From assembly GCF_009728485.1 (NCBI RefSeq), contig NZ_VVIQ01000008.1, positions 1 to 64,000 of the forward strand: DNA of 64,000 nucleotides, read 5' to 3'. The translations under genes were made by a program, and so were the position numbers. Origin of the DNA: Prevotella vespertina (GTDB taxonomy: Bacteria > Bacteroidota > Bacteroidia > Bacteroidales > Bacteroidaceae). The notes beneath the pieces are model-generated. The model had not been told where the DNA came from and did no database searches. It worked only from the letters and a program-made list of their open reading frames with translations. Of this stretch, positions 1 through 6,300 are shown piece after piece (positions within the stretch are counted from its first letter, which is position 1; every line of letters starts with the position of its first letter).

Positions 1-539
1 CCTAGTCCTTCTATAGTTTCCCTATCCTGTAGGCTGGTTCTTCCTTTTGACAACAAAGGTAATGAATCAACCTTGCTTCCTAAAGGGGATTATACCCTGT
101 TTAAGTTTCTTGCTGCAAACTTAGAGTTCTTCTGTTACTATGTCTCCAAAACTTATGTCATTGAAAAATATGTCTTTATGGTATTATGTCTCTAAATCCC
201 ATGTTCTTCTGTCTTACACAAAAGCCCCACCCCGTTAGGTTGGGGTGAGGCTGTACCACGAGAGCGAGAGAACCAAATTAATACACTAGTTTTGAAAGAC
301 ATTAATTTCACAATTAATATAATCGATTGTCTTATTACAGAACGATTGATACCCTGAATCAATCTAAAAAAGCTCCCGTGGTATAAAAAAGAAAGCCCCC
401 TAAAAGGAAGCCTCCCCAAGCCCCTCCAAAGGAGGGGATGTCCTTATTGCATACAGTTTGAAATAACCATATATATATGAGCGGACTTAGGGACATCCCC
501 TCCTTTGGAGGGGCTTGGGGAGGCTTTTTGAGGGGGCTT
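1..539. other. Repeat-rich intergenic stretch
   Basis: No gene is confidently supported here. Frame 1 is open from base 1 to a TAA at 193-195 (64 codons), but the peptide has no recognisable family character. A -7-like box TACCTTTG on the minus strand (54-61) suggests a promoter for a leftward gene beyond the window. From about 138 to 200 the hexamer TATGTC recurs four times at 15-17 bp spacing. A palindrome sits at 223-252, and 254-265 matches 372-383 in inverted orientation at 11 of 12 positions. A roughly 50-bp inverted repeat occupies 392-540. Confidence 0.6.
223..252. repeat. G/C-rich palindrome
   Basis: The arms AGCCCCACCCC and GGGGTGAGGCT form an imperfect hairpin around GTTAGGTT. The right arm resembles the CCTCACCCC repeat seen at 571-609 and 3461-3521, so it is probably another degenerate member of that intergenic repeat group. 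Confidence 0.5.
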
Positions 540-540
540 T
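392..540. repeat. Inverted repeat of about 50 bp
   Basis: Arm 392-443 and arm 491-540 are near-perfect reverse complements that differ only around the TAAAAGGAAG/TTTTTGAG stretch. The 47-bp spacer is AT-rich. Each arm contains CCTCCCCAAGCCCCTCC followed by a smaller internal palindrome, CCCCTCC-AAA-GGAGGGG. The right arm ends at the stop codon of the neighbouring HU-related gene. The structure looks like two copies of an intergenic repeat in opposite orientation and could form a very stable cruciform or bidirectional terminator. Confidence 0.85.
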
Positions 541-1007
541 TACCCTGCCTGTGGTCCTGGGTTCTCTTCACTCCCCTCTCCATTCGGAGAGGGGGCGGGG
601 GTGAGGCTTTTCTTCTTCCGCGCTGGATTATCCACATCCACCTGCAACTCCTTTAATGCCTTGCGCACCGGACTCTTCCAAGTCAATGTCAACTTCGGAG
701 TTTTAAGGCTCTTGGCACATACGTCCTTCTCATTTTCTTCCATCTTCGAGGGAACGTTCACACGCAAAGAGAAGATGTCACCGAGGTCTAAGCCTGTCCC
801 CATACGTGCACATTCGAGGATTAGGTTACGCAATGTGATAATCACATTACGTGCATCACCCTCTGTCAATGAGGTTTCGCGAACAATGCGTTCCAACACC
901 ATTTCGGGTGAGATCTTCTGCTGACCTTTTGGTGCGGCGATATATACCATTTTACCCTTCATTTTTCCCATAGTCGCCTTACGAGGCACAACTTTGAATT
1001 CAATCAT
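540..1007 (-). CDS. HU-related DNA-binding protein with repeat-encoded C-terminus
   Basis: A 155-residue protein of the Bacteroidota HU-related (histone-like) family, begun by MIEFKVVPRKATMG and expected to bind and bend DNA as a nucleoid-associated protein. The single HU-like fold spans about residues 1-125, followed by a short basic linker (RKKK near 130). The last 22 residues, from S134 (SLTPAPSPNGEG...), are translated out of the G/C-rich intergenic repeat at 543-609, so the natural C-terminus was probably replaced or extended by repeat insertion. The stop is the TAA at 540-542, at the edge of the large inverted repeat. The first ATG matches the family N-terminus. I saw no clear -7 box just upstream. 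The 23-bp palindrome array lies at 1081-1218, 5' of this gene. Confidence 0.8.
   Translation of the reverse strand: MIEFKVVPRKATMGKMKGKMVYIAAPKGQQKISPEMVLERIVRETSLTEGDARNVIITLRNLILECARMGTGLDLGDIFSLRVNVPSKMEENEKDVCAKSLKTPKLTLTWKSPVRKALKELQVDVDNPARKKKSLTPAPSPNGEGSEENPGPQAG
571..609. repeat. Intergenic G/C-rich repeat, copy 1
   Basis: CTCCCCTCTCCATTCGGAGA followed by GGGGGCGGGGGTGAGGC. Its reverse complement recurs at 3484-3521 with two or three changes, and a truncated extra copy lies at 3461-3481. It contains the palindrome CCTCTCC-ATTC-GGAGAGG. Here it is read in frame as the C-terminal tail of the HU-related gene. Confidence 0.85.
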
Positions 1008-1080
1008 TTTGATCTGGTTTTTAATTAAACATTAGATTAATATATCAACATCGTTTTGATGCCTTTTTCATGTGTTTTTA

Positions 1081-1218
1081 TACCCAGCGGTTGGGTAGTC
1101 TTGTACCCAGCTGCTGGGTAGCGTCGTACCCATTCGTTGGGTAGACTCCTACCCATTCGCTGGGTACGATCGTACTTCTTCGCTGGGTACAACTCTACCC
1201 ATTCGTTGGGTACAAAAC
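1081..1218. repeat. Tandem array A: six 23-bp palindromic units
   Basis: Six consecutive units of exactly 23 bp start at 1081, 1104, 1127, 1150, 1173 and 1196. Each is a 17-bp imperfect palindrome TACCCA-nnnnn-TGGGTA plus a 6-bp variable linker; unit 5 has lost the left arm (TACTTC). The linkers differ completely (GTCTTG, GCGTCG, GACTCC, GATCG-type) while the period never slips. The array lies 3' of the fimbrillin-like lipoprotein gene and 5' of the HU-related gene. Confidence 0.95.
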
Positions 1219-1240
1219 AGACCGCGAACAAGCGCAAGGA

Positions 1241-2845
1241 CTACTTAAACGCCCCGACTCTGTACCCGCTGATGCGGTCGAAGCTCTCCACGCGAACGCC
1301 ATGATCGTTGAAGTACAGGTTGTACGCGCGGTAGCCGCCCACCGGGTCAGCACTAGACGACCAATAGTTGCCCTGGCTGCCAACGCCGGACAGCTTACCT
1401 AGGAAGTAGTAACCCAAGACGGGCAGATAGAAATAATTACCAGCGTCGGCAGCGGAAGGAAGACCGGAGTCGTAGATACTACTGTTGCTGTTGCTGTAAC
1501 TATTCCATGTTGTTGTTGTGCGTAGGTCGGTTGTACCGTCGGCAGATTTCTCGGTGTCGTAATGATGCTCGGCTTGCAGCACAGACTTCTTCTTAAACCA
1601 CATGCCACCTTTATATAAATGACCCATAGTAGTCCATAGCTCGTCATAGTCCCAACGAGGATCGCCGTACATGGCGTACCAAGACATCTCGTTAGCGTTG
1701 GGAAGACCTGCGCAACTCTGAGTTGCATCGACTCTAACACTTGGGCCACCTCCCCTGTGAAAAAAACGAGAGTCTGTGAAGCTATTGGCGTAGTTGCCGT
1801 TACTGCCCATGTTCACCACTGGCTGGTCTTTATTGCCTGACCACCATTCGTGACCCTTCCAGTATTGCTCCTGGGCATCCCACATATAATAATGGTCACC
1901 ATCGTAATCACGTATGTTAAGGTTGCCATCTATATCATAATAGCTATTCTCGCTATAGGTGAAAGCCTTAAATGCTTTTGTAATAGTACCTCCTATTCCT
2001 GTTGAAATATCCATTAACCAATATCGTACCTTCAAAGTATGGGTTCCTGGCTTAATAACCATGTAGGCGCCATTAACTGCTACATTATCAGTTGCCGTAT
2101 TCAAAGGAAAGCCATGGGAATAAGCTCCGCTACCTTTAGTACTAAGAATTATTTTCTTATCAGCTTCTACACCTGTACTGACACTTTCCAACGTGCCTGT
2201 ACTTGCGTTCAAGGTATAAGTGCTTGCAATGTCATTATCTGAACTTACTTCTATCTTGGTTAAGTAGCAGTTCTGCAACAATGTATTACTTACATAAGGG
2301 TGGAATACAAGGTAAGCTGCTTGATGCTCTAACTTGAAGCTAAAAGACTTACCTCCTAAGGTTCCTGTAGCCGTTGCTGTACCATAGTCGCCAGATACGC
2401 CAAAATGCTCAGTGTTATTTGGTGTTGACTGACTTTGGGCAACTGGAATAACCACTTGGTTATTGCTACTGTTCTTACCGAAATAATAAACTTTATAACT
2501 ACTACTTGCAGTAAACTTACCTGGAACTTTATAACTGAAAGAAGCTACCTTTTTGTCTGGTGCGTTCGTGCTCTTTCGTAATACGCCATCGTCGTCCTTA
2601 ACGTAGATATAATCGCCTGCCTCCCAATAGAAGTCGCTACTGTTATAATTTAGCGATGTGCGGGTCTTTGTCTCGTCACCTGCTACGAAAGTGGTTAGGT
2701 TCTTGTCGTTATCCTCATTGGGGTTCGTTGGGTTCTGTGCTACATCCTCATTAGCGCAGGATGCAAAAGTCAAGGCTATACCAAATACAACAGCCAAGGA
2801 CTTTAGTTGTGATGTGAATGAATGTTGTTTCATTGTTTGCTTCAT
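1241..2845 (-). CDS. Fimbrillin-like/FISUMP-type surface lipoprotein
   Basis: A 534-residue predicted lipoprotein. Residues 1-29 are a type II signal peptide ending in LTFAS before Cys30. The following ANED puts acidic residues just after the Cys, as in Bacteroidota lipoproteins exported to the surface. Residues about 40-320 look like fimbrillin-type beta-sandwich domains (KTRTSLNYN near the start, then LEHQAAYLVFHPY). The C-terminus (WSSSADPVGGYRAYNLYF... SGYRVGAFK) has the layout of FISUMP domains. The role is probably an adhesin or fimbria-associated surface protein; the ligand is unknown. It follows the small gene at 2879-3088 by 33 bp, so the two are likely co-transcribed. An alternative start is Met5. 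Confidence 0.8.
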   Translation of the reverse strand: MKQTMKQHSFTSQLKSLAVVFGIALTFASCANEDVAQNPTNPNEDNDKNLTTFVAGDETKTRTSLNYNSSDFYWEAGDYIYVKDDDGVLRKSTNAPDKKVASFSYKVPGKFTASSSYKVYYFGKNSSNNQVVIPVAQSQSTPNNTEHFGVSGDYGTATATGTLGGKSFSFKLEHQAAYLVFHPYVSNTLLQNCYLTKIEVSSDNDIASTYTLNASTGTLESVSTGVEADKKIILSTKGSGAYSHGFPLNTATDNVAVNGAYMVIKPGTHTLKVRYWLMDISTGIGGTITKAFKAFTYSENSYYDIDGNLNIRDYDGDHYYMWDAQEQYWKGHEWWSGNKDQPVVNMGSNGNYANSFTDSRFFHRGGGPSVRVDATQSCAGLPNANEMSWYAMYGDPRWDYDELWTTMGHLYKGGMWFKKKSVLQAEHHYDTEKSADGTTDLRTTTTWNSYSNSNSSIYDSGLPSAADAGNYFYLPVLGYYFLGKLSGVGSQGNYWSSSADPVGGYRAYNLYFNDHGVRVESFDRISGYRVGAFK

Positions 2846-2878
2846 TGTTACTTTGTTCTGTTTGTTAATAACTCTCTA

Positions 2879-3088
2879 TTAGTCTTCCCATGAAGATGTG
2901 CTTTTATCTTCTAAGTCTTCATCATTCCATAAGCCTGACTCTTTGGCAGAAGCAGCTGGACCAGTAGCATGGTTTGCCTTTCTGTGCTGACTGGGGAAAG
3001 ACGTGTCCATCAAATAAGTGGCTTCGTTGACTTGAATTATCATACACTCTGGTGTAGAATAACTCTTCTTTACTTGCTTTTTTCTCAT
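2879..3088 (-). CDS. Small acidic-tailed hypothetical protein upstream of lipoprotein
   Basis: A 69-residue protein. A longer frame opens 23 codons earlier, but MRKKQVKKSYSTPECMIIQV is the more natural start because Prevotella genomes often carry small proteins beginning with a basic stretch, a TPE/APE motif and a short hydrophobic strand (recalled from general knowledge, not searched). The middle is His/Ala-rich, and the C-terminus is acidic and Trp-containing (GLWNDEDLEDKSTSSWED). No signal peptide or membrane segment is visible. It lies 33 bp before the lipoprotein gene in the same direction, so the pair probably forms an operon. Function is unknown. Confidence 0.6.
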   Translation of the reverse strand: MRKKQVKKSYSTPECMIIQVNEATYLMDTSFPSQHRKANHATGPAASAKESGLWNDEDLEDKSTSSWED

Positions 3089-3272
3089 TACTTCATTGAT
3101 TAAAATAGTTGTTATTTCGTTCTTATTTTGCTTAAAATCGAGTTCACAAAAGGGCATAAAAAAGCGAACAAAGGAAACTCCTAGAAGTCCTTTGTTTACA
3201 GGGGTTACGGCACGCTTCGCGCGCGCGTATGCGAGAAGAAAAAATGTGTTATTAGACGCTAGGTGCGCATAT

Positions 3273-3298
3273 TGTGTGTGTGTGTGTGTGTGTGTGTG
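3273..3298. repeat. (TG)13 dinucleotide tract
   Basis: Thirteen uninterrupted TG units (AC on the minus strand). The tract lies about 185 bp before the small gene and inside the presumed leader of the lipoprotein operon. Such tracts are prone to slipped-strand length changes. Confidence 0.97.
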
Positions 3299-3412
3299 TT
3301 AGCAAATTATTTGGATTGACCAAAGATAAAGTGCAAAAAGATGCAAAGAATTCGATAATTCTTTGCAGTACTTCGTTCACTTGATATGTCATTGCTAATT
3401 GTTTCACGGCGG

Positions 3413-3420
3413 CAAAGGTA
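3413..3420 (-). promoter_or_regulatory. Bacteroidota -7 box
   Basis: TACCTTTG on the minus strand, upstream of the small gene and lipoprotein. If it is used, the leader is about 320 nt and includes the TG tract. Confidence 0.45.
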
Positions 3421-3460
3421 AGAAGAATAAATTAACTAGCCAAATAAAAACAAAAGAAAA

Positions 3461-3521
3461 AGCCTCACCCCCGCCCCCTCTACAGCCTCACCCCCAACCC
3501 CTCTCCGAATGGAGAGGGGAG
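3461..3521. repeat. Intergenic G/C-rich repeat, copy 2 (with partial duplicate)
   Basis: AGCCTCACCCCCGCCCCCTC (3461-3480) is followed by a second, fuller copy at 3484-3521 that ends in CTCTCCGAATGGAGAGGGGA. It is the reverse complement of the element at 571-609, about 2.9 kb away and in opposite orientation. Confidence 0.85.
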
Positions 3522-3539
3522 TAGAAAGTACTGTTTGCT

Positions 3540-3595
3540 AGGGATTTGTGGGGGATTTGTGGGAAATTTGCTGGAGAATTTACAGGAGGATTTTA
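3540..3595. repeat. Degenerate 11-12 bp G/T-rich tandem repeat
   Basis: About five units built on GGGATTTGTGG: two are near-identical, then GAAATTTGCTG, GAGAATTTACAG and GAGGATTTTATT. The tract lies between the G/C-rich repeat and the 3' end of rnz. Confidence 0.6.
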
Positions 3596-3682
3596 TTGGT
3601 GATTGGAAGAAGTTAGATAGAGAGATACCAGGTGTTTACTATATAATAAAGGTGGAAACAAGGAATATGTGTCCTATTTGTC

Positions 3683-4597
3683 TTAAACATCAATGACCAT
3701 CCCCTCTTGTGATAAGATAGTATTCGGGAAGATAGCTTGAGATTCTTTCAATAGTTGCTCTTCATTATTATATCGAGCAGAATAATGACCTAAAAGTAAT
3801 TTACCAACCTTTGCATCATGTGCTACCTTCGCAGCTTGTTCTGACGTACTATGCCAATAGAGCTTAGCACGATCGGCATCCTTCGCAAGATATGTGCTTT
3901 CATGATAAAGCGTATTAACTCCTTGAACTTGCTTAGAAAGCGACTTAATATATCTCGTATCGGAACAATAAGCGTAACTACGGGCAGGAGTAGCAGGAGA
4001 TGTTAGTCGATCGTTCGGAATAATATCTCCATCAGGAGTGATCCAATCGGCACCATTCTTTATGTTATTAATCTGACTGATTGGGATATGATAGAAATCA
4101 ATCATATCTCGACGAATATGCGGAAGCGTTTGTTTCTCTCTAAAAAGGAATCCACAACATTCTACTCTATGCTGCAAAGGGATCGTTTCAACTGTCAGAC
4201 TACGATCTTCATAAATCACTTTCTGTTGAGTTGTATCTAAGCCATGGAATATTACCTCAAACCCTAATCCCTGACAAAAGAAGTCGAGTGTTTGCTGAAG
4301 GATAGGCTCAAAAGAAGAAGGAGCATAGATATGTAGAGGTGCGGTGCGCCCCGTCATACCAAATGTAGACAACATTCCTGGTAATCCAAAACAATGATCA
4401 CCATGAAGATGACTAATGAATACGGCTATAATTCTAGAGAAATGGATGTGCAACCTACGTAATTGTATCTGCGTTCCTTCTCCACAATCAATCATAAATT
4501 GCTTTTCTCTCAGTTCAACAACCTGCGAAGAAGGATAATGTCTCAATGTAGGTAAGGCACTTCCACAGCCTAAAATACGTACAGTAAATGGTTCCAT
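3683..4597 (-). CDS. rnz: Ribonuclease Z
   Basis: A 304-residue metallo-beta-lactamase-fold endonuclease that trims tRNA 3' trailers to make CCA-ready ends. The zinc motif SHLHGDH is at residues 62-68, preceded by the CGEGTQIQL loop (38-46) and followed by FGLPGMLSTFGMTGR, typical of the short RNase Z form. A later histidine in GHYS (near 270) and the aspartate in YCSDTRY complete the expected metal ligands. The length is normal for bacterial RNase Z. The start is the first ATG and matches the family N-terminus. Transcribed alone, about 100 bp downstream of the lipoprotein gene to its right. Confidence 0.95.
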   Translation of the reverse strand: MEPFTVRILGCGSALPTLRHYPSSQVVELREKQFMIDCGEGTQIQLRRLHIHFSRIIAVFISHLHGDHCFGLPGMLSTFGMTGRTAPLHIYAPSSFEPILQQTLDFFCQGLGFEVIFHGLDTTQQKVIYEDRSLTVETIPLQHRVECCGFLFREKQTLPHIRRDMIDFYHIPISQINNIKNGADWITPDGDIIPNDRLTSPATPARSYAYCSDTRYIKSLSKQVQGVNTLYHESTYLAKDADRAKLYWHSTSEQAAKVAHDAKVGKLLLGHYSARYNNEEQLLKESQAIFPNTILSQEGMVIDV

Positions 4598-4700
4598 ACA
4601 GCAATACTAACGAATATGAAAATGCTCGAATCGCTTAGCTAAATCTCATTCAAAGAGCTATTACACGACACGAGCATTATAATGTTTTATCAGTTAAATC

Positions 4701-5258
4701 TTACTTTCCTCTTGTAAAGACAAAAATACCATTGTGATTTTCTAATGATAGTGAGTCAGCACCGAGGTTATCAACGTCAAAGGTATCTTTTGATAATATC
4801 AACTTACCATTCCAAATCTTCCATGAAGTCCAAGGACTCTTCTCCGACTGAAGACTGGAACTAACCGTTCCACCCTCTTTAATCTCGAAGTTGCGATCAA
4901 GACTTGTCCAATTTCCTAATAGAGAAGTTAGGTTAATGGCTGAACGCATGAAGTTATCGCCATATTCCTTATACCCAATCACGGCAAAGCGATCGCCGTG
5001 AATCTTTCCACCTTTCACAACATCGATTGTGTCATCTGGATTTACTAAGAACTCAACCGTATCACCTTTATCCGTAAGTAGGATTAAAGAATTCATACCA
5101 CCGTCAACCATAGTACCATAAACAGTACTATCGCCCACAGTCAAAGAATCGGTACTACCACTTGCTTGAGCCAATGATGACTTTGCCTTATTATCCTTAC
5201 AAGCGTAAACAGCAGCAAGGATAATCAATGAAATAACTAAATAAAAACTCCTTTTCAT
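4701..5258 (-). CDS. Lipocalin-like lipoprotein
   Basis: A 185-residue predicted lipoprotein. The frame opens 15 codons earlier, but MKRSFYLVISLIILAAVYAC is a proper type II signal with the lipid-modified Cys at about residue 20, and this start lies 20 bp past the mazG stop. The mature part has repeated beta-strands (YGTMVDGGMNSLILL, then LLGNWTSLDRNFEIKEGG and LEDHNGIFVFTRG-like ends) resembling lipocalin-type domains common in Bacteroidota. The ligand is unknown. Probably co-transcribed with mazG. Confidence 0.7.
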   Translation of the reverse strand: MKRSFYLVISLIILAAVYACKDNKAKSSLAQASGSTDSLTVGDSTVYGTMVDGGMNSLILLTDKGDTVEFLVNPDDTIDVVKGGKIHGDRFAVIGYKEYGDNFMRSAINLTSLLGNWTSLDRNFEIKEGGTVSSSLQSEKSPWTSWKIWNGKLILSKDTFDVDNLGADSLSLENHNGIFVFTRGK

Positions 5259-5278
5259 ATGCTTAAAATCTTTAGTTC

Positions 5279-6154
5279 TTATAGTTTCTTTGCTTCTTCC
5301 CAATATTGATCCATCTCCGCAAGCGTCAAATCCTTTATAGAGACACCTTTCTCACGTGCTTTCTTTTCGATGTAATCAAATCGTTTTATAAACTTCTGAT
5401 TCGTATGTTCGAGTGCATTATCAGGATTAATATGATAGAGACGGGCTGCATTGATAAGCGAAAACATAAAGTCGCCAAACTCTTCGGTTGAACGCTCTTT
5501 ATCTTCTTTCTGCAGTTCTGCCTTCAACTCGCCTAACTCTTCATAAACCTTGTCCCATACCTGCTCTTTTTCTTCCCAATCAAAACCCACATTACGAGCC
5601 TTGTCTTGTATGCGATAAGCCTTTATAAGACTTGGCAATGATTCTGGGACACCAGAGAGAACAGACTTATTTCCATCTCTTTCGCGCTGTTTTCGCTGTT
5701 CCCAAGTAGATTCAACTTGCGTTGCTGTATTAGGTGCTGTTTGCTGATTATCGCTTGTTTGCTGTTTCAATTCATCTTTGTAAACCACCTGCCCATTAGC
5801 ATTTACAGCCATATCCGAGCGAGAAACATCCCATCCTGTCCAGTTAATAAAATCATGTCTGAACATCAATTTATCTGATTGCGCATTGCAAACATCAGCA
5901 ACATCAAACTCTTCTTTCTCCTGACCGAGCATTGAATAGAACACAACGTGCTCCATAACATCTCCCAATTCCTTACAGATATTCTTTGAATCGTTCTTGA
6001 GAAGAGCATCAGCTAACTCGAAAGTCTCTTCAATAGTATTAGGACGAAGACTCTCATTGGTTTGTTTTCTATCCCAAGGGCACTCCTTGCGAAGACGTTC
6101 CTGGACATCCAACAAACGTGCAAAGGCTTTTAATTTTTCTTCTTTTGTATGCAA
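5279..6154 (-). CDS. mazG: Nucleoside triphosphate pyrophosphohydrolase MazG
   Basis: A 291-residue all-alpha NTP pyrophosphatase that hydrolyses NTPs or dNTPs to monophosphate and PPi, so it has a house-cleaning role. Two MazG domains are visible: residues about 10-105 (CPWDRKQTNESLRPNTIEE, then KELGDVMEHVVFYS) and about 165-285 (PSLIKAYRIQDKARNVGFDW, then EELGELKAEL and EEFGDFMFSLINAAR). The EExxE and ExxD metal motifs are present. An unusual low-complexity Q/T/N-rich insert lies at about 105-150, and the usual RHPHVF is RHDFI. A -7 box at 6219-6226 drives it divergently from valS. Confidence 0.93.
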   Translation of the reverse strand: MHTKEEKLKAFARLLDVQERLRKECPWDRKQTNESLRPNTIEETFELADALLKNDSKNICKELGDVMEHVVFYSMLGQEKEEFDVADVCNAQSDKLMFRHDFINWTGWDVSRSDMAVNANGQVVYKDELKQQTSDNQQTAPNTATQVESTWEQRKQRERDGNKSVLSGVPESLPSLIKAYRIQDKARNVGFDWEEKEQVWDKVYEELGELKAELQKEDKERSTEEFGDFMFSLINAARLYHINPDNALEHTNQKFIKRFDYIEKKAREKGVSIKDLTLAEMDQYWEEAKKL

Positions 6155-6218
6155 TGTCTTGATGTTTAAAGTTAAAGATAAACGTTAAAGTACTTACCTG
6201 GGAGTACTAATATCGCTG

Positions 6219-6226
6219 CAAAGATA
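6219..6226 (-). promoter_or_regulatory. mazG -7 box
   Basis: TATCTTTG on the minus strand, about 65 bp before the mazG start. It forms a divergent pair with the valS box. Confidence 0.65.
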
Positions 6227-6248
6227 CACTATTTAAGCGGATTTTTTG

Positions 6249-6256
6249 TACTTTTG
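6249..6256 (+). promoter_or_regulatory. valS -7 box
   Basis: TACTTTTG followed by C, 45 bp before the chosen valS ATG. Confidence 0.6.
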
Positions 6257-6300
6257 CACCGCATTTTATGATAATAAAGAATAAAAAAATATACGAAACA

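Larger units (their letters stand above)
3089..3682. other. Long leader/intergenic region with simple and degenerate repeats
   Basis: On the minus strand this is the presumed leader of the small gene and lipoprotein. It holds a hairpin (AACAAAGGA at 3167-3175 with its complement at 3188-3196), an alternating CGCGCGCG tract near 3219-3228, the (TG)13 tract, a -7 box at 3413-3420, the G/C-rich repeat copy 2, and a short-period G/T-rich repeat at 3540-3595. No gene is supported. Confidence 0.6.

Noticed and set aside
1..195. Partial gene end in frame 1 (64 codons to TAA)
   Set aside because: The peptide has no family resemblance, and the stretch contains a minus-strand promoter box, so an intergenic reading is more likely. 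It cannot be excluded without sequence to the left.
601..924. 107-codon plus-strand frame opposite the HU-related gene
   Set aside because: The opposite strand encodes a recognisable HU-related protein.
3096..3302. 68-codon frame with a Cys-Val repeat on the plus strand
   Set aside because: The CVCVCV end is only the TG tract translated, and the frame opposes the better supported small gene.
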